From NCBI RefSeq assembly GCF_014651055.1, contig NZ_BMWD01000002.1, forward strand, positions 100,706-164,705: a stretch of 64,000 bases of DNA, read 5' to 3'. The position numbers and the translations under genes are program-made. The number at the start of each line of letters is the position of its first letter. Position 1 is the stretch's first letter. Positions 36,301-49,608 of the stretch are shown in pieces. Source of the stretch: Streptomyces fructofermentans. GTDB lineage: Bacteria > Actinomycetota > Actinomycetes > Streptomycetales > Streptomycetaceae. The notes beneath the pieces were generated by a model. The model was not told where the DNA came from, searched no databases, and saw only the letters and a list, made by a program, of their open reading frames with translations.

Positions 36301-39300
36301 ACGTCCCGCCCGGTGTCCCGGACGGCGGGTTCCATCACGTCGCGCAGGTGCGCGGCGTGGAGGTTGCCCAGGCCCCGGTGCGTGCCGATCACACCCTTGG
36401 GCCGTCCGGTGGAGCCCGAGGTGTATATGACGTAGGCGGCGGACCGCGCGTGCGGGGTGACCGGTTCGGCCGGCGGGGCCGCGGGCAGCGGCCCGTCCAG
36501 GAGGAGACGTGTCACGCCGGGTGCGGCCGGCAGCCGCTCAGCGAGGGCGGAGGTGGTCAGCAGGCACACGGGTGCCGCGTCGGCGAGCATGAACTCCAGC
36601 CGGTCGGCCGGGTGTTCCGGGTCGAGCGGCAGGTAGGCCGCGCCCGCCGCGAGCACCGCGAGGATCGCCGGCACCATCTCGCGCCGGGGCAGGGCCAGGC
36701 CGACGACGGACTCCGGCGTCACGCCCTGCTGCCGCAGCAGGGCGGCGAGGGAGTCGACCCGGTCGGCGAGTTCGGCGAAGGTCAGCCGTACGCCGCCGGT
36801 GACGAGCGCGGTCCGGTCCGGGTGGGCGCGCGCGGTGTCGGCGAACACCTGGGGCACGGCACGGGTCTCGACGGGGTGGGCGGTGTCGTTCCACGCGCCG
36901 GTGGCGGCCTCGCGTTCGGCGGCGGTCAGGACGTCGATCGCGGCGAGCGGGGCGTCCGGAGCCGCGGCGGCCCGCCTCAGCAGCAGGACCAGGCGTTCGG
37001 CGAGGAGTTCGGCGGTGCCGGGGTCGACGAGGTCGGTGGCGTACTCGAGGAGCAGGACGATCCGGCCGCTCTGCTCGCCCTCGTCGACGAAGGTGAAGTC
37101 GAGGTCGAACTTGGCGGTGCCGGTGTCGGTGTCGGACCACTCGGTGGGCAGGCCCAGCAGGTCCGGGTCGCCGTCGGGGCGGTAGTGGTAGCCCAGCATG
37201 ACCTGGAACAGCGGGTTGCGGCCCGCCACGCGGGGCGGGTTGAGCGCCTCCACCACCCGGTCGAAGGGGAGGTCCTGGTGCTCGAAGGCGGCGAGCGACG
37301 ACTCCCTCACCCGGTCGAGGAGTTCACGGAAGGTGGGCTCGCCCGTCAGGTCGGTGCGCAGCACGAGGGTGTTGACGAAGAAGCCGACGAGGTCGTCGAG
37401 TCCGCTGTCGGTGCGGCCCGCGATGGGCGCGCCGAGCGGGATGTCCTCGCCCGCGCCCAGCCGGTGCAGCAGGGCCGCCGTGGCGGCCTGGAGCAGCATG
37501 AACATGCTGGTGCCGGTGGCGCCGGACAGTTCGCGCAGCGCGAGGGCCAGTTCGGCGGGCACCTCGTGGCGCACGGTGCCGCCTCGCCCGGTGGGCTCGG
37601 CGGGACGGGGCCGGTCCAGGGGCAGTGTCAGGGCCTCCGGCAGGTCGCGCAGCACGTCGGTCCAGTGGGCGAGTTGTGCGTCGCCGACCTCCGCGAGCAG
37701 TCGTTCCTGCCACAGCGTGTAGTCGGCGTACTGCACCGGCAGCGGGGCCCAGTCCGGTGCCGCGCCCGCCGTGCGCGCCGCGTACGCGGTGTTGAGGTCG
37801 GCGAGGAACGGCCGGTCGGACCACTCGTCGGTGGTGATGTGGTGGAGCACGACCGCCACCACGTGGTCGGCCGGTCCGATCCGGAACACCTCGCAGCGCA
37901 GGGGCAGTTCCCGGCCGAGGTCGAAGGGGCGGCGGCGGGCGGCCTCGATCGGGCCGTCCAGCGCGTCCTCGGCGCAGTCCGTGACGGTGACCTCGGGTTC
38001 GGCCTCGTCCACGGGGACGACGTACTGGTACGGCTCTCCCTCGTGCTCGCGGAACACCGTGCGCAGGGACTCGTGCCGGGCAGCCACGTCCCGCAGTGCG
38101 GCCCGCAGGGCGTCGGTGTCGAGAGCGCCGCGGAGCCGGACGACGAGCGGGAAGTTGTAGGCGACCCCGCTGCCGGTGATCCGTTCGACCAGCCACAGGC
38201 GGCGCTGGGCCGCGGACAGGGGGACGCGTTCGGGCCGTGCGGCGGGGGCGACGGCGGGGCGGGCCGGACGCCCGGAGTCCGCGCGGGCCGCCAGGAGTTC
38301 GGGCGTGGGCGCCTCGAAGAGGTCGCGGATCGCCAGTTCGGCGCCGAGTTCGGTCCGGGCGCGGCTGATCAGCCGGGTGGCGAGCAGCGAGTGCCCGCCG
38401 AGGTCGAAGAAGGCGTCCTCGGCGCCGACTTCGGGCAGTCCCAGGACCTCGGCGAACAGCCGGCAGAGCACCTCCTCCTGCGGGGTGCGCGGTCCGCGGC
38501 CGGTGCCGAGCGCGACGGCGGGCTCGGCCTCGGGCAGGGCGCGGACGTCCAGCTTGCCGTTGTCGTTCATGGGCAGCCGGTCGAGGGTGACGAACGCCGC
38601 GGGGACCATGTAGTCGGGCAGTTGCTGCTTCAGGTCGTCGCGCAGCCGCCGGATCAGGCTGTTGGCTCCGCGTGCCACGGTGGGTTCGTTGGCGTACGGG
38701 GCCTCGCCGCCGCCCGGGAGGTAGAGGCCGGCGGTGCGGCCGGGGGTCCGCTCTCCGTCGGTGGCGGGCAGGAACACGGCGTCGTAGGTGCCCGGTTCGC
38801 GGGACCAGGTCGTCAGGACGGGGTGCCCGAGCGCGCGCAGCGACTCGGGGTCCACTCCGCCGGGTGCTGCGACGCGGGCGTCGGGGATGCCGCTGAGGCG
38901 CACGGGTGCCGTGCGGGCGACCTCCGCCGGGTCCAGGCCGGCGGTGAAGGCGACCACGGGCACGTCGTCGAGGCGCAGTGCCGGCTCGCCCGCGTACAGG
39001 ACCACGTCGTAGCGGTGGCGGGTGAGTTCGTTGTGGTGCCGGGCGCGCTTGGTGCGCAGGTCGACGCCGTGGCCGAGCGTGGTGAAGTAGTCCGGGTCGA
39101 CGAGGAGTTCCTTCTCCAGGCGCAGGCCGCGTTCGACGGACCGCTCCAGGCACTCCCCCGTGATGCCCTTGGCCTGCTGGATCTCGGTCTGGAAGGTGCG
39201 GGCGAGCCGCAGGTTCCGCACATCGCCCACGAACAGCGCGCCGCCGGGGGCGAGGAGCGCCATGGCGCCCTCGATCACCGAGGTGAGGTAGTCGATGCTG

Positions 39301-42300
39301 GGGAAGTACTGGATGACGGAGTTGATGACGATCGTGTCGAAGTAGCCGTCGCCCGGGAGTCCGGAGAGGTCGTCGGCGGGCTGGGCCCGGAGTGTGACCC
39401 TGGCGGCGAGTTCCGGGTCGCGGCGCAGTTCCTCGCCGATCTTGCGGATGACGGGGGCGGCGAAGTCGGTGGCCCAGTAGGCCTCGGCGTCGGGGGCCAG
39501 CCGGGACAGGAGCAGGCCGGAGCCGACGCCGATCTCCAGGATGCGGCGGGGCGCCAGCGAGCGGATCCGCTCGACGGTGGCGGCCCTCCACTCGTGCATG
39601 TGGTCGAAGGGGATCGGCTGCCCGTCGTAGGAGGAGTCCCAGCCCGCGTAGTCCTCGGTGAAGACCGCGGTGCTGATCTCCTCGTACTCGTCGGAGTAGA
39701 TCTCCTGCCATTCGCCGACCTGGTCGCGTTCGGCGTCGTAGCGGTCCGGGCCCGTGAGCCGGGCCGGGACGACATAGCCGACGAGCCGCTCGTCGCGGAC
39801 GACGACGGCCGCGTGCGCGACCTGCGGGTGCCGGGAGAGCGCGGTCTCGATCTCGCCGAGTTCCACGCGGTAGCCGCGGATCTTGACCTGGTCGTCGGTG
39901 CGGCCGAGGAAGTCCAGGTTGCCGTCGGGGTTGCGGCGTACGAGGTCACCGGTGCGGTACATGCGCTCGCCGGGTTCGCCGAAGGGGTCGGCGACGAAGC
40001 GTTCGGCGGTCAGGCCGGCCCGGTCGAGGTAGCCGCGGGCCAGGCCGATGCCCGCGATGTACAGCTCGCCCGGTACGCCCTCGGGCACCGGCCGCAGCCA
40101 GGCGTCCAGGATGTGGGCGCGGGTCCCGCGGATCGGACGTCCGACGGTCGGGGTGGCGCTGTCCAGGGTGCCGCCGCCGAGCGTGTTGATGGTGTACTCG
40201 GTCGGCCCGTAGAGGTTGTAGCCGTAGGTGCCCTCGGTGTCGCGGAGCCGGTTCCACACCGTCTCCGAGACGGCCTCGCCGCCGAGCAGCACCAGCGGCG
40301 GCCGGTGGCCCTCCAGCAGGCCCTGCTCGATGAGCAGATGGGCGTACGTGGGCGTCACGTTGACCACGTCGACGCGGTGGCGCTCGCAGTAGGCGACCAG
40401 GGCCTCGGCGTCGCGCCGCAGCTCCTCGTCGCAGATGTGCACCTCGTGGCCCTCGACGAGCCAGAGCAGCTCCTCCCAGGACATGTCGAAGGCGAACGAG
40501 ACGGTGTGCGCGATCCTCAACCGGCGACCGCCCGCCGAGGCGATGGCCGGTTCGAAGATCTCCCGCTGGTGGTTGAGCTGCATGTTGGTCAGACCCCGGT
40601 ACGGGGTGACGACGCCCTTGGGGCGGCCGGTGGAACCGGAGGTGTAGATGACGTACGCGGGGTGCTCCAGGCTGAAGACGCGCCGCTCCAGGTCGCCCGG
40701 CAGGGCCGCCAGTTCGGCGGTGACGGCCGGGTCGTCCAGCAGGACGCGGGGGGTGTCCGCGGTCAGCCGCGCGGAGACGGCGGCGGTGGACAGCAGCAGC
40801 GTGGGCCGGGCGTCCTCCAGCATCGCCACGAGCCGGTCGTCGGGGTAGTCGAGTTCCAGCGGCAGGTAGGCGGCACCCGTGCGCAGGACGGCGAAGAGCG
40901 CGACGACCATGTCGAGCGTACGGGGCAGACCGAGCGCGACGACCCGCTCGGGTGCGGCACCCCGGGCGAGCAGCAGCCGCGCCATGCGGTTGATGCGGGT
41001 GTCGAGTTCGGCGTAGGTGAGGGTCTCGTCGCCGAAGACCAGCGCGGTGGTGTCGGGGGTGGCGCGCGCCTGGAGCGCGAGCAGGTCGGCGACGGTGTCC
41101 TCGGGGTCGGGCACCCGCCCGGCGGCCCTCTCCTCCTCCAGGGCCGCGTGCTCGGCCGGCAGGAGGTGGTCGAGGCGGCCCACGGGGGCGTCGAGGTCGC
41201 CGGTCAGCCGCTCCAGGAGCAGCGTGAAGCGGTCCAGGAGTTCCTGGGCGCGCGGGCGGGCCACGACGTCGGCCCGGTGGGTCAGGGTGACCCGGATGCC
41301 GCGTCCGGGCGTCACGACGAGGTTGACGGGGTAGTGCGTGGCGTCGACGTTGGCGACGGCGGTGGCGCCGTGCCGGTCGGCGAGGTCGGCGAGCCGCTCC
41401 TCGGTGTCGCTGTTGCGGAGCACGAAGAGGGTGTCGAACAGCCGTCGGTGCCCGGTCTCGGCCTGGAGCACGCCGAGTCCGAGGTATTCGTACGGCATGA
41501 CGGCGAGCCGCTCGTCCTGGACGCGGCGCAGCAGGGCGAGGACGGGCTCGGCCGGGTCGTAGGCGATGCGGGCGGGGACCGTGTTGAGGAACATGCCGAT
41601 GACGTGCTCGATGTCGGGCACCTCGCTCGGCCGGCCCGCGACGGTGGTGCCGAAGACGACGTCGGTGCGGCCGGTCGCGCCGGCCAGGGCGAGGCCCCAG
41701 GCGGCGTTGAGCACGGTGTTCAGGGTCAGTCCGTGCCGGCGGCCGATGCCCCGCAGCCGTTCGCCGACCGCCTCGGGGACGAGGGCTTCGAGGCTCTCGG
41801 GGATGTCGGGTTCGAGTCCCTGGTCCGCGGCGACGAGCAGGGTGGGCTCGTCGAGTCCGGTGAGCGCGGACCGCCAGGCGGCGGTGGCGACCGCCGTGTC
41901 CTGGGCCTCCAGCCAGGTGAGGTAGTCGCGGTAGGAGCCGGGCGGGGGCAGGCTGCCCGCGTCGCCGTCCGAGGCGTACAGGGCGAAGAGCTGGTCTAGG
42001 AAGAGCCACGCCGACCAGCCGTCCCACAGCAGGAGGTGGCGGCCGACGACCAGTCGGTCGCCGCGTTCGGCGCCGAGCCGGACGACCAGGATGCGGAACA
42101 GCAGCGGGCGGGCCAGGTCGAAGCGCCGCGAGCGTTCGGCGTCCGTCAACTCCCGGAGGCGCACGTCCTGTTCGGCGGGGGTGAGGCCGGACAGGTCGAC
42201 CTCCTCCAGCGGGATCTCCGGGTCGCGGACGATGAACTGCACGGGTTGGCGCAGTCCTTCGCTGGTGAAGCCGGCGCGCAGGCTGGGGGTGCGCTCCAGG

Positions 42301-45300
42301 AGGACGCGCACGGCGGCCCGCAGACGGTCCGTGTCGAGCGGGGTCGCGATGTCGAACGACTCGTGGACGGTGTAGACGTCCAAGGTGCCGTCGTCGTACG
42401 TCGAGTGGAAGAACAGCCCTTCCTGGAGCGGGGCCAGCGGCCAGATGTCGTCGACCGGGCCGGGGCTCAGCCGGTGGACGCGCTCGGTCTCCTCGGCGGT
42501 GAGGCCGAAGTCGGAGCGCAGGGCCCGGGTCTCGGCGACCGGGGTGGCCGCGGCGGCCAGCGCGGCGGGGGTGCGGTGCTCGAACACGTCACGCGGGCTC
42601 AGGTCGAGTCCTGCCCGGCGGGCCCGGCTGGAGACGCCGATGGAGGTGATGCTGTCCCCGCCGAGCATGAAGAAGTCGTCGTCGATGCCGACCTCTTCGA
42701 GCTTCAGCACCGCGGCGAAGATCCCGGTGAGCGCGCGCTCGCGGTCGTCGCGCGGGGCGCGGGCCTCGGCACGTACCGCCTGCGGGGCGGGCAGCGCGGC
42801 CCGGTCGAGCTTGCCGCTGGGGGTCAGCGGCAGCGCGTCCAGGACGACGTACGCGTCGGGCACCATCGGGGCGGGCAGCGACGCGCCGAGCGCGGCCCGG
42901 AGGGCGGCGGGTTCCGGCCGCCCGGCGCCCGCCGGGACCACGTGGGCGACCAGGTGCCCGCCCATGACGGTGACGGCGGCCTGGGCCACGGACGGGTGGG
43001 CGGCCAACGCCGCCTCGATCTCGCCGGGTTCGACGCGGTTGCCGCGGATCTTGACCTGGCGGTCGGTGCGGCCGAGGTACTCGACCACCCCGTCGGCGCG
43101 GCGCCGCACGAGGTCGCCCGTGCGGTACATGCGCTCGCCCGCGCCGCCGTAGGGGTCGGCGACGAAGCGCTCCGCCGTCAGGCCGGGCCGGGCGTGGTAG
43201 CCGCGGGCGAGCTGGACGCCGGTCAGGTACAGCTCGCCGGGTACCCCTTCGGGCACCGGGCGCAGGCAGGAGTCCAGGACGCGCAGCCCGGTGTTCCACA
43301 CCGGGCGCCCGATCGGCACGGTGGTGCCGGGTGTGCCGTCGTAGCGGTGGTACGTGACGTCGACGGCGGCCTCGGTGGGCCCGTAGAGGTTGTGCAGGGG
43401 CACCCCGGTGAGGTCGTGCCAGCGTGCGGCGGCCGCCGCGGGCAGGGCCTCGCCGCTGCTGAAGACGTGCCGCAGGGACGCCGCCCAGGCCGGGTCGGCG
43501 GTGATCTCCTCGGCCCGCAGGAAGGCTTCGAGCATCGACGGCACGAAGTGCAGTGCGGTGACGCGCTGTTCACGGATCAGTCCGGCCAGGTACGCGGGGT
43601 CCCGGTGGCCGTCCGGGCGGGCGAGCACCACCGCGGCGCCCTCGCGGAGCGCCCAGAAGAACTCCCAGACGCTGACGTCGAAGCTGGCCGGGGTCTTCTG
43701 GAGCACCCGGTCGGCGGGCGTCAGGCCGTACTCGCCCTGCATCCACGCCAGGCGGTTGGCGATCGCGCGGTGCGTGACGACGACGCCCTTGGGGCGGCCG
43801 GTGGAACCGGAGGTGTAGATGAGGTAGGCCGGGTCGTCCGGGCCCGCGGGGGCGGCCTCGACGCGCGCGGAGGTGGTGTGCTCGGCGTCCACGGCGGGCT
43901 CGGCGTCCGCGGCGTCCCCGTCGTGCTCGGCGTCCACGGCGGGCTCGGCCGGGTCGTCGAGGAGAAGCGCGGTGAGGCCGGGGACCTCGGGCAGCGCGGG
44001 CGCGGTGCGGGCCGTGGTGACGACGGTCGCCGCGCCGGAGTCGGAGAGCATGTGGGCCACCCGATCGGCCGGGTGGTCGACGTCGACGGGCAGGTAGGCG
44101 GCGCCGGACTTCAGCACGCCGAGCAGGGCGACCATCAGCTCGGCGGAACGCGGTACGGCGACCGCGACGACCCGGCCCGGCCGGGCTCCCGCCGAGCGCA
44201 GCCGCCGAGCGAGCTCCGCGGCGCGCGCGTCGAGCTGCGCGTAGGTGAGGGTCTCCCGTTCGTACACGACGGCCGTGGCGTCGGGCGTGCGCGCGGCGCT
44301 GGCCTCGAACGATCCCTGAAGCGTGGTCGCGGGCACGTCCCGCACCTCGCCCGCCGGGTGGGCGCCGGAGAGTTCGTCGGCCGAGAGCAGTTCCAGGGCG
44401 GCGGCGGGCCGTGCGGGGTCGGTGGCCAGTGCGTGCAGTATCCGGGTCAGGCGGTCCCCGATGCGCCGCACGGCCTCGGTGTCGAGCCGCTGCGCGTGGT
44501 GCTTGAGGCGCAGGTCGAGTCGCCGGCCCGGCTTGACGATGAGGGCGAGCGGGTAGTGCACGGCGTCGTGGAACGCGTGGCCCGTGATCCGTACCGCTCC
44601 CGAGGGGTCGGTGAGTCCGTCGGCGGCCGGGTAGTTCTCGAAGACGACCAGGGTGTCGAAGAGTTCGCCGCCGCCGGCGGGGCCCGCGAGGCGCTGGAGC
44701 TCGGAGAGGCCGAGGTGCTGGTGGTCCAGCAGCGCCGCCTGCTCGTCCTGGAGCCGGGCGACGAGGTCCGCGAGGGTGTCCGAGGGCTCCCAGCGGAAGC
44801 GGGTCGGCAGGGTGTTGATGAAGAGGCCGACCATCGACTCGATGCCCTCGACCTCGGCGTCGCGGCCGGAGACGGTGGTGCCGAACAGGACGTCCTGGCG
44901 TGCGGTCAGCCGTCCGACCAGCAGGCCCCAGGCGCTCTGCACGACCGTTCCCAGTGTCACGCCCAGTTCGCGGGCGCGGGCCGACAGGCGTGCGGTGACC
45001 TCCTCGGAGAGTTCGACGCGGACCTGGGCGGGAACGATGGGCGCGCCGGTGTCCTGCGGGCCGACGAGGCGGGTGGGCCCCTCCACCCCGGCCAGCGCGG
45101 TGCGCCAGGCCTCACGTGCGGCCTCGCGGTCCGCGGTGGCCAGTCGGCGCAGGAACCCGCGGTACGGGGCGACTTCGGGCAGCGGCTCGGGCGTACGGCC
45201 GTAGCAGGCCATGAGTTCGCGGTGCAGGACCGGCAGGGACCAGCCGTCGGCGACGATGTGATGGAACGTCAGCATCAGTCGGCTGCGGTCCCCGCCGAGG

Positions 45301-48300
45301 CGGACGAGGGCGCATCGCAGCAGCGGCGGCCTGGCGAGGTCGAAGCGGCGGGCCCGCTCCTCGCCCGCGACGGCGTCGGCGAGGCGCTCGATCCGCTCCC
45401 GCGGGTCGGAGGCGTCCGATGTGTCGGTGCGCGGCAGTTCCCCCGCGTCCGTGACCGTCAGGTCCAGTTCGCGCCAGGGCAGCTCCAGGCCGTCGGCGAC
45501 GAGCTGCACCGGGCGGCCGTCGGGGAGCGGGCGGAAGCAGGCGCGCAGCGGGGCGTGCCGTTCGAGGACCCGCTGGGCGGCCAGGCGCAGTGCCTCGCCG
45601 TCGACGGGGCCGGTGAGGTCCAGTGCCTGCTGCACGACGTAGGCGTCGCGGTCGGCGCCGTCCACGAGGGAGTGGAAGTAGAAGCCCTCCTGGAGCGGGC
45701 TCAGCGGCAGCGCTTCGCGGACGGCGACCGGGTGCTCGCCCCCGAGGCCGTCGAGTTGGGCCTCGGTGAGGGCGAGGAGCGGGGTGTCGTCGCCGGAGCC
45801 GGGGGCCGCGTCGGCGCGCACCTCCGCCGCCTCGGCGAGCGCGGCGACCGTGCGGTGCCGGAAGACGTCGCGCGAGGTGAGGCGCAGTCCGGCCCTGCGG
45901 GCGTGGACGAGGAGCTGGATGGCGGTGATGCTGTCGCCGCCGAGGGCGAAGAAGTCGTCGTCGATGGTGGCCGAGCGCAGGCCGAGGACCTCGGCGTACG
46001 CGGCGCACAGCACCTCCTCGCGGGCGTCGCGCGGCGGGCGCCCGGAGCTGAGGGCCCCGTAGTCGGGCAGCGGCAGCGCGGCCCCGTCGAGCTTGCCGCT
46101 GGGGGTGACCGGGAGGCGGTCCAGGGGGACGACGGCGGACGGGACCATGTACTCGGGGAGGTACTCGCCCGCGTACGAACGCAGGGCCCTCATGAGGGAG
46201 TTCACGTCCCGGAAGGGGGCGGGGCGGTTCGCGTGCGCCACCGTGCCGCCGGGACGGTACGCGCCGGGGGCCGGGGTGTCCCCAATGCCGAACAGCACGT
46301 CGAGACCGCCGTCGTCGGCGGACCCGTTCCAGGTGACGACGGTCGTGAGGCCGTGGCGGGTGCCGAGCGCGTGCAGGACCTCCGGGTCCGGGGCGCCGGC
46401 GGCCGCGGCGGTGCGGCTGCTGTCGTCCAGGGCGGCGAGCGCGGCCAGGTCCTCGGTGAGGCGGCTGTTGGGCACACCGGTGACCCGCAGCGGCGTCGAG
46501 CGCTCGGAGAGGAGCGCGTCGAGGGTGTCCAGGGAGGCGGAGCCGTCCACGCCGTGCAGGTCGGACCAGGTGATCTCGTCACCGGCCGGCGGGCGCGGGG
46601 TGTCGGTGCGCCTGCTCAGGACGACGTCGTAGCGGTAGCGGGTCAGTTCGTTGTGGTGGCTTCCCCGCTTGATCCGGATGTCGGCGTCGAAGCCGTCCAG
46701 GGCCGTGAAGTAGTCGGGGTCGAGGAGCAGTTCGCCCTCCCAGGCCACCGAGCGCTCCACCGCCGCGCGCAGGGCCTGCTTGTCCTGCGGGTCGCCGGAG
46801 CGCCGGGTCTCGACGGCGGCGCGCAGGCAGCGCAGCAGCCGGGCGTTGCGGACGTCGCCGACGAACAGCCGTCCGCCGGGGGCCAGCAGCCGGGCGGCGC
46901 CCGCGACGACGTCGGTGAGGTAGTCGGCGCCGGGGAAGTACTGGGCGACGGAGTTGAGGACGACGGTGTCGAAGTACTCCGTGGGCAGCCCGGAGAGGTC
47001 GTGGGCGGGCCGGGCGCTCAGGTGCACCCGGTCGGCGAGGCCGGGTACCGCCGCGACCTGGGCGCGCAGGGCGCTCACGGCCTCCTCGGAGAGGTCGGTG
47101 CCCCAGTACGCCTCGCAGCCGGGGGCGATCCTGGAGAGGATCAGGCCGCTGCCGACGCCGATCTCCAGGACCCGGCGGGGTGCGAGTGCGCCGATGCGGG
47201 CGAGTGTGGCCTCGCGCCACTCCCGCATCTCCGCCACCGGGATGGGCAGGCCGTCGTACATGCTGTTCCAGCCGGCGAAGTTCTCGCGGAAGCCCTCGGC
47301 CTGGTCCCGGTGGCCCTCGGACCCCGCGGCCGCGTACAGCAGTTCGTGCAGGTCCTTCCACTCGCGGACCTGCTCGCCGAAGTCCTCGGCCGCGTCGAGG
47401 GAGGGGACGACGTAGGCGGCGAGCCGGCGGTCGCCCGGCCGGTCCTCGCGGACCACGACGGCGGCCTGCTCGACGGCGGGGTGGGCGCGGAGCACGGACT
47501 CGATCTCGCCGGGCTCGATGCGGAAGCCGCGGATCTTGACCTGGGAGTCGGCGCGGCCGAGGAACTCCAGGCGGCCGTCGGACTTCCAGCGCACCAGGTC
47601 GCCCGTACGGTACAGACGCTCGCCCGGCTCCCCGAAGGGGTCCGCGATGAAACGTTCCGCCGTGAGGTCCGGCCGTCCGAGGTAGCCGCGGGCCAGGCCC
47701 GCGCCGCCGAGGTGGAGTTCACCCGGCACGCCGACGGGCACGGGGCGCATCCGGGCATCGAGCACGTAGGCGCGGGTGCCCGGGTCGGGGACGCCGATGG
47801 GCACGACGGTGCCCGCCGGGGTGTCGGGGTCGCACAGGCCGAGCGTGGAGTTGGTGGTGGCCTCGGTCGGACCGTAGGCGTTGAACATCATCCGGCCGCG
47901 CGCGTACCGCCCGACCAGCTCGGGCGAGACCCGCTCGGTGCCGGCGAGGAGCGTGGCGGGCGGCAGTTCGACGTCCTCGGGCATCGCGGCGAGCAGGGCC
48001 GGCGGGAGGATCATGAAGGTGATGCCGTTGGCGTGGGCGTAGTCGGCCAGCGGGGCTCCGGGCACCCGGAGTTCGGCCGGGACGACCACGAGCCGCCCGC
48101 CCGACAGCAGCCCCAGGCACAGGTCCCAGAAGGCCACGTCGAAGCTCGGCGAGGCGAACTGGAGCACCCTGCTGTGCGGCCCGATCCCGAACCGCTCGGT
48201 CTGCGTGGCGACCAGTTTGGCGACGCCCGCGTGGGAGAGCACGACACCCTTGGGGCGACCGGTGGAGCCGGACGTGTAGATCACGTAGGCGGCGTTGGCG

Positions 48301-49442
48301 ACCGTGAGCGGAACGGGCGGCGCCGACTCGGGTGCGCCGTCGGCCGGCTCCTCCGCGGTCGCCGGGTCGTCGAGCACCAGGACGTCCATGCCCGCGCGGG
48401 GCGGGATGTCCCCCGCGATCTCGGCAGTGGTGATCAGGCAGACGGGTCCCGCGTCGGCCAGCATGTAGGAGATGCGGTCGGCCGGGTAGTCGGTGTCCAC
48501 GGGGAGGTAGGCGGCGCCCGACTTCAGTACGGCGACCTCGGCGACGATCAGCTCGGCCGACCGGGGCACGGCAAGCGCGACCACGCGCTCCGGTCCCGCC
48601 CCGCGCGCGACGAGGGCCCGGGCCAACCGGCCCGCGCGGTCGTCCAGTTCGGCGTAGGTCAGGCGGGTGTCGCCGAAGACCAGCGCGATCTCGTCGGGCC
48701 GCTGACGCACCTGGTCGGCGAACATCTCGGGCCAGGTCCGCAGCGGAACGGCGTGCCCGGTGTCGTTCCACTCCTCGAGGACGCGCCGGCGCTCCTCGGC
48801 GCCCAGCAGCTCCAGCTCCCCGACGGGGGTCTCCGGCCGGGCGATCCCGTCGGCCAGGAGCGTGGCGTAGTGGCCCGCCGTGCGCCGGGCCGTCTCCTCC
48901 TCGAACAGGTCCTGCCGGAAGGTCACCCGCACCTCGCCGTCACCGGCCTCACCGGCCTCGGCGCTGTCGACCTCGACAACGAGGTCGAGCGACTCCTCCC
49001 GCGCGGGGCCGAAGGCCGTGTTGAACAGCAGTCCTCCGCCGCGGGTGGGTTCCGGCCTCAACCGGGCCACCAGCTCGGCCGGTTCGACCGGGTGCGCTTC
49101 CGCCTCCGCGCACGCCTCGGCGACCCGCCGCACCAGTTCGGCGAACGGCGTGGAGCCGTCGAGGGCGACCCTGACGGGCAGCCCGCCGTGTCCGACGGTG
49201 ATGTCCTGCCCGCCGCCGTAGCGGTGCAGCAGTGCCACGTGGGCCGCGAGGTGCGTCGCGCCGTCCGCCGTCGCCCCCAGGGCGCGGCGGACCGTCCGTG
49301 TCGCCGCACCGGGTGTGAGCGGGTACGGGAAGTCCACCGGCAGGACGGCCTCCTGGGGGAGGGGGTCGAGCCGTCGGCGCCAGTACGCCGTCGCGTCACC
49401 GCCGTCGTCGACACCGGACACACGTGTTTCGAAACCGGACAC
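30369..49442 (-). CDS. Five-module nonribosomal peptide synthetase for a hydroxamate siderophore
   Basis: One 6,357-residue protein from GTG 49442 (GGAGG ten bases upstream). Domain order with approximate residues: truncated condensation domain lacking HHxxxDG (1-220); A1 (YTSG motif 384) with an N-methyltransferase inserted (EIGVGSG near 761); carrier Ser about 1171; C (HHIVADG 1394); A2 (1873); carrier 2264; C with altered core RHLLLWDG (2471); A3 (2935) with methyltransferase (3306); carrier 3683; C (HHITTDE 3868); A4 (4338); carrier 4732; C (HHIAGDE 4924); A5 (5416); carrier 5812; epimerase (HHLVTDG 6023). No thioesterase. Hand-read codes: A2 DVWHFSLVD (Ser); A3 DMENLGLIN, identical to the hydroxyornithine code of coelichelin module 3; A4 D-G-E-D-A-G-L-V-D and A5 D-A-Q-E-G-G-L-V-D unassigned; A1 unclear. 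The product is likely a pentapeptide with N-methylated residues, broadly like scabichelin-type siderophores. Confidence 0.95.
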   Translation of the reverse strand: MSGFETRVSGVDDGGDATAYWRRRLDPLPQEAVLPVDFPYPLTPGAATRTVRRALGATADGATHLAAHVALLHRYGGGQDITVGHGGLPVRVALDGSTPFAELVRRVAEACAEAEAHPVEPAELVARLRPEPTRGGGLLFNTAFGPAREESLDLVVEVDSAEAGEAGDGEVRVTFRQDLFEEETARRTAGHYATLLADGIARPETPVGELELLGAEERRRVLEEWNDTGHAVPLRTWPEMFADQVRQRPDEIALVFGDTRLTYAELDDRAGRLARALVARGAGPERVVALAVPRSAELIVAEVAVLKSGAAYLPVDTDYPADRISYMLADAGPVCLITTAEIAGDIPPRAGMDVLVLDDPATAEEPADGAPESAPPVPLTVANAAYVIYTSGSTGRPKGVVLSHAGVAKLVATQTERFGIGPHSRVLQFASPSFDVAFWDLCLGLLSGGRLVVVPAELRVPGAPLADYAHANGITFMILPPALLAAMPEDVELPPATLLAGTERVSPELVGRYARGRMMFNAYGPTEATTNSTLGLCDPDTPAGTVVPIGVPDPGTRAYVLDARMRPVPVGVPGELHLGGAGLARGYLGRPDLTAERFIADPFGEPGERLYRTGDLVRWKSDGRLEFLGRADSQVKIRGFRIEPGEIESVLRAHPAVEQAAVVVREDRPGDRRLAAYVVPSLDAAEDFGEQVREWKDLHELLYAAAGSEGHRDQAEGFRENFAGWNSMYDGLPIPVAEMREWREATLARIGALAPRRVLEIGVGSGLILSRIAPGCEAYWGTDLSEEAVSALRAQVAAVPGLADRVHLSARPAHDLSGLPTEYFDTVVLNSVAQYFPGADYLTDVVAGAARLLAPGGRLFVGDVRNARLLRCLRAAVETRRSGDPQDKQALRAAVERSVAWEGELLLDPDYFTALDGFDADIRIKRGSHHNELTRYRYDVVLSRRTDTPRPPAGDEITWSDLHGVDGSASLDTLDALLSERSTPLRVTGVPNSRLTEDLAALAALDDSSRTAAAAGAPDPEVLHALGTRHGLTTVVTWNGSADDGGLDVLFGIGDTPAPGAYRPGGTVAHANRPAPFRDVNSLMRALRSYAGEYLPEYMVPSAVVPLDRLPVTPSGKLDGAALPLPDYGALSSGRPPRDAREEVLCAAYAEVLGLRSATIDDDFFALGGDSITAIQLLVHARRAGLRLTSRDVFRHRTVAALAEAAEVRADAAPGSGDDTPLLALTEAQLDGLGGEHPVAVREALPLSPLQEGFYFHSLVDGADRDAYVVQQALDLTGPVDGEALRLAAQRVLERHAPLRACFRPLPDGRPVQLVADGLELPWRELDLTVTDAGELPRTDTSDASDPRERIERLADAVAGEERARRFDLARPPLLRCALVRLGGDRSRLMLTFHHIVADGWSLPVLHRELMACYGRTPEPLPEVAPYRGFLRRLATADREAAREAWRTALAGVEGPTRLVGPQDTGAPIVPAQVRVELSEEVTARLSARARELGVTLGTVVQSAWGLLVGRLTARQDVLFGTTVSGRDAEVEGIESMVGLFINTLPTRFRWEPSDTLADLVARLQDEQAALLDHQHLGLSELQRLAGPAGGGELFDTLVVFENYPAADGLTDPSGAVRITGHAFHDAVHYPLALIVKPGRRLDLRLKHHAQRLDTEAVRRIGDRLTRILHALATDPARPAAALELLSADELSGAHPAGEVRDVPATTLQGSFEASAARTPDATAVVYERETLTYAQLDARAAELARRLRSAGARPGRVVAVAVPRSAELMVALLGVLKSGAAYLPVDVDHPADRVAHMLSDSGAATVVTTARTAPALPEVPGLTALLLDDPAEPAVDAEHDGDAADAEPAVDAEHTTSARVEAAPAGPDDPAYLIYTSGSTGRPKGVVVTHRAIANRLAWMQGEYGLTPADRVLQKTPASFDVSVWEFFWALREGAAVVLARPDGHRDPAYLAGLIREQRVTALHFVPSMLEAFLRAEEITADPAWAASLRHVFSSGEALPAAAAARWHDLTGVPLHNLYGPTEAAVDVTYHRYDGTPGTTVPIGRPVWNTGLRVLDSCLRPVPEGVPGELYLTGVQLARGYHARPGLTAERFVADPYGGAGERMYRTGDLVRRRADGVVEYLGRTDRQVKIRGNRVEPGEIEAALAAHPSVAQAAVTVMGGHLVAHVVPAGAGRPEPAALRAALGASLPAPMVPDAYVVLDALPLTPSGKLDRAALPAPQAVRAEARAPRDDRERALTGIFAAVLKLEEVGIDDDFFMLGGDSITSIGVSSRARRAGLDLSPRDVFEHRTPAALAAAATPVAETRALRSDFGLTAEETERVHRLSPGPVDDIWPLAPLQEGLFFHSTYDDGTLDVYTVHESFDIATPLDTDRLRAAVRVLLERTPSLRAGFTSEGLRQPVQFIVRDPEIPLEEVDLSGLTPAEQDVRLRELTDAERSRRFDLARPLLFRILVVRLGAERGDRLVVGRHLLLWDGWSAWLFLDQLFALYASDGDAGSLPPPGSYRDYLTWLEAQDTAVATAAWRSALTGLDEPTLLVAADQGLEPDIPESLEALVPEAVGERLRGIGRRHGLTLNTVLNAAWGLALAGATGRTDVVFGTTVAGRPSEVPDIEHVIGMFLNTVPARIAYDPAEPVLALLRRVQDERLAVMPYEYLGLGVLQAETGHRRLFDTLFVLRNSDTEERLADLADRHGATAVANVDATHYPVNLVVTPGRGIRVTLTHRADVVARPRAQELLDRFTLLLERLTGDLDAPVGRLDHLLPAEHAALEEERAAGRVPDPEDTVADLLALQARATPDTTALVFGDETLTYAELDTRINRMARLLLARGAAPERVVALGLPRTLDMVVALFAVLRTGAAYLPLELDYPDDRLVAMLEDARPTLLLSTAAVSARLTADTPRVLLDDPAVTAELAALPGDLERRVFSLEHPAYVIYTSGSTGRPKGVVTPYRGLTNMQLNHQREIFEPAIASAGGRRLRIAHTVSFAFDMSWEELLWLVEGHEVHICDEELRRDAEALVAYCERHRVDVVNVTPTYAHLLIEQGLLEGHRPPLVLLGGEAVSETVWNRLRDTEGTYGYNLYGPTEYTINTLGGGTLDSATPTVGRPIRGTRAHILDAWLRPVPEGVPGELYIAGIGLARGYLDRAGLTAERFVADPFGEPGERMYRTGDLVRRNPDGNLDFLGRTDDQVKIRGYRVELGEIETALSRHPQVAHAAVVVRDERLVGYVVPARLTGPDRYDAERDQVGEWQEIYSDEYEEISTAVFTEDYAGWDSSYDGQPIPFDHMHEWRAATVERIRSLAPRRILEIGVGSGLLLSRLAPDAEAYWATDFAAPVIRKIGEELRRDPELAARVTLRAQPADDLSGLPGDGYFDTIVINSVIQYFPSIDYLTSVIEGAMALLAPGGALFVGDVRNLRLARTFQTEIQQAKGITGECLERSVERGLRLEKELLVDPDYFTTLGHGVDLRTKRARHHNELTRHRYDVVLYAGEPALRLDDVPVVAFTAGLDPAEVARTAPVRLSGIPDARVAAPGGVDPESLRALGHPVLTTWSREPGTYDAVFLPATDGERTPGRTAGLYLPGGGEAPYANEPTVARGANSLIRRLRDDLKQQLPDYMVPAAFVTLDRLPMNDNGKLDVRALPEAEPAVALGTGRGPRTPQEEVLCRLFAEVLGLPEVGAEDAFFDLGGHSLLATRLISRARTELGAELAIRDLFEAPTPELLAARADSGRPARPAVAPAARPERVPLSAAQRRLWLVERITGSGVAYNFPLVVRLRGALDTDALRAALRDVAARHESLRTVFREHEGEPYQYVVPVDEAEPEVTVTDCAEDALDGPIEAARRRPFDLGRELPLRCEVFRIGPADHVVAVVLHHITTDEWSDRPFLADLNTAYAARTAGAAPDWAPLPVQYADYTLWQERLLAEVGDAQLAHWTDVLRDLPEALTLPLDRPRPAEPTGRGGTVRHEVPAELALALRELSGATGTSMFMLLQAATAALLHRLGAGEDIPLGAPIAGRTDSGLDDLVGFFVNTLVLRTDLTGEPTFRELLDRVRESSLAAFEHQDLPFDRVVEALNPPRVAGRNPLFQVMLGYHYRPDGDPDLLGLPTEWSDTDTGTAKFDLDFTFVDEGEQSGRIVLLLEYATDLVDPGTAELLAERLVLLLRRAAAAPDAPLAAIDVLTAAEREAATGAWNDTAHPVETRAVPQVFADTARAHPDRTALVTGGVRLTFAELADRVDSLAALLRQQGVTPESVVGLALPRREMVPAILAVLAAGAAYLPLDPEHPADRLEFMLADAAPVCLLTTSALAERLPAAPGVTRLLLDGPLPAAPPAEPVTPHARSAAYVIYTSGSTGRPKGVIGTHRGLGNLHAAHLRDVMEPAVRDTGRDVLRAVHAASFSFDGSWEPFIWLLAGHELHVVDEATMMDPAALLAHLDDAGIDFVDLTPTYLRELLHHGFLAPGSRVPAVVAVGGEATPPQLWQRLCALPGTAVHDLYGPTECAVDAYGWHGGDTGQDPWAAPLDNTRAHVLDGRLRPTPVGVPGELYLAGEGLARGYLDRPALTAGRFVADPHGRPGERMYRTGDLVRRRADGTLEFLGRTDDQVKLRGFRIESGEVEAVVTGHPDVSATAVVVREDTPGVRQLVAYVVPAPGREPDPAALRAHVAGALPEHMVPAALVVLDALPRTVAGKLDQSALPAPDFTAGVSGRPPRTAREEILCGLFADVLGLEHVGVDDDFFALGGHSLVAMRLAARIRAVLTTEVSLRAVFEAPTVARLAERLRDGTGEAATERPEPPVLAPVERPERLPLSFAQQRLWVLYRVEGPSPTYNIPLAWRLTGRLDADALQRAVDDLVARHEPLRTVFPEEDGRAHQRILAPEQARVELRTADAPDEAELGRMLTEAAEYGFELDREVPLRAHLFRAAEDEHVLLLLLHHIAGDEWSDEPLTRDLAAAYEARAAGRAPDREPLPVQYADYSLWQRALLGDEKDPGSLAFGQLDFWKRTLAGLPEELGLPADRSRPLEASYRGGVVDMALDPALTAGLRELARSGNVSMFMVVQAAVAALLTRLGAGTDIPLGSPISGRTEEALEDLVGFFLNTLVLRTDTSGDPAFRELLSRVRETDLAAFDHQDVPFERVVDALSPARSLSRHPLFQVMVVYLAAGGDGPGLAGLRPRREEVGAAGAKFDLSFDFVEQDGGDGGDGGVDGVLEYSTDLFDHATAEAIAGRLVRLLRAVVAEPDAPISRIDVLGDAERRRILTEWNARPLPAAPTTVPALFERQAALAPDAPAVASDGVRLTFAQLNAEANRLARVLVAHGAGPETLVALALPRSARTLLAVLAVHKAGAAYLPLDPDAPAGHLADTLADAGPVLTLTTGRIAPLLPPDGPPVLELDAPRTAELLAAEDAGDLLDTDRIAPLTPRHPAYVIYTSGSTGRPKGVVVTHESVGNLFHSHRETLYEPAKAITGRSRLRAGHAWAFSFDASWQPQLWLLDGHCVHVVSDETRRDPDLLAAAVVEHGFDFLEVTPSFFAQMAGTGLVRDDGTCPLAVVGVGGEAVPAALWERLGNLRGTEAFNLYGPTESTVDALVARVRDSERPLVGRPVAGTRAYVLDDRLQPVPPGVTGELYLAGGGLARGYLGRPALTAERFVADPFGGPGSRLYRTGDLARWTPDGRLDYLGRADDQVKIRGFRIEPGEIESVLTAHQDVAQALVTVRQEGVRKLLVAYVVPAPGAQPDPGRLRGHVAGRLPDHMVPAAVVLLDRLPELANGKLDRAALPAPDFAALSTGRAPGTELERTLCGVFADVLGLDEVGVDDDFFALGGDSIMAMQLVSRARAAGVRITPRLVLRHRTVAGLADVATATGAADARTADEGTGVVPLTPVMHWLRELGGPFTGYHQSALVRTPAALERPGLAAVLRALADRHAMLRGTLVRTGAAASEEHGEGTADAGRDSRSERGAEHWSVHVPPAGSVDPETWIERVDVAGLDADALRTAVSDHAHRARAALDPEAGTMVRAVWFDAGTEPGRLLLMAHHLVTDGVSWRVLLPDLETAWRAVRAGRPAELAPVETSFRTWARRLDELAQDPAREAELPFWTAVLEGAAPLPLSSPLDPERDTTATVREMELRLPAEHTGPLLSAVPTAFSANVNDVLLTALGLAVADWRRRHDDGPGGPVLVDLESHGRDEELTEDADLSRTVGWFTSVFPVLLDPGPVDLDEALDGGPAVEAALGRIRGHLAVLPANGTGYGMLRHLNPRTAPVLAAHATPPIEFNYLGRFGIPEATDWSYAPEEDVADIGSEPGMREGHALGINVVTEDRADGPVLAAHWSWPGAVLAEEAVRDLAETWFRALRALVARAASRDREEPSGSA

Positions 49443-49500
49443 AGCTGACGTGCCTCCAGAGTGTGCGGAACCGGCAGAGCCGGAGGACCGCAGGTCATAC

Positions 49501-49519
49501 TAAGGTAAGGATTACCTAA
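49501..49519. promoter_or_regulatory. Iron box upstream of the NRPS operon
   Basis: TAAGGTAAGGATTACCTAA matches the DmdR/IdeR operator and lies about 60 bases before the NRPS start, in the divergent NRPS/permease promoter region. Confidence 0.8.
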
Positions 49520-49563
49520 CCAAAAGGCCCTGTCTCGGCGGACCTCGCGCTCCCCACTACGAT

Positions 49564-49582
49564 TAAGGCCTGCCTAACCTAA
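49564..49582. promoter_or_regulatory. Iron box upstream of the siderophore permease operon
   Basis: TAAGGCCTGCCTAACCTAA has a strong right half-site and weaker left half. It lies 26 bases before the GTG of the first permease gene and suggests separate repression of the import operon. Confidence 0.7.
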
Positions 49583-49608
49583 GGGAGTTGGCCGTTGGAG
49601 ACCGCAAG

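Noticed and set aside
30369..49442. Coelichelin itself as the product
   Set aside because: Coelichelin synthetase has three modules and no embedded methyltransferases; this one has five modules and two methyltransferases, sharing only the module 3 hydroxyornithine code.
30501..49448. Very long plus-strand frames opposite the NRPS (up to 2,637 codons)
   Set aside because: They arise from GC-rich codon bias opposite a real gene. The minus strand shows complete NRPS domains in order.
49588..49608. TTG 49588 as the start of the first permease
   Set aside because: The AAGGGAG directly abuts the TTG with no spacer; GTG 49609 has GGAG at a normal distance.
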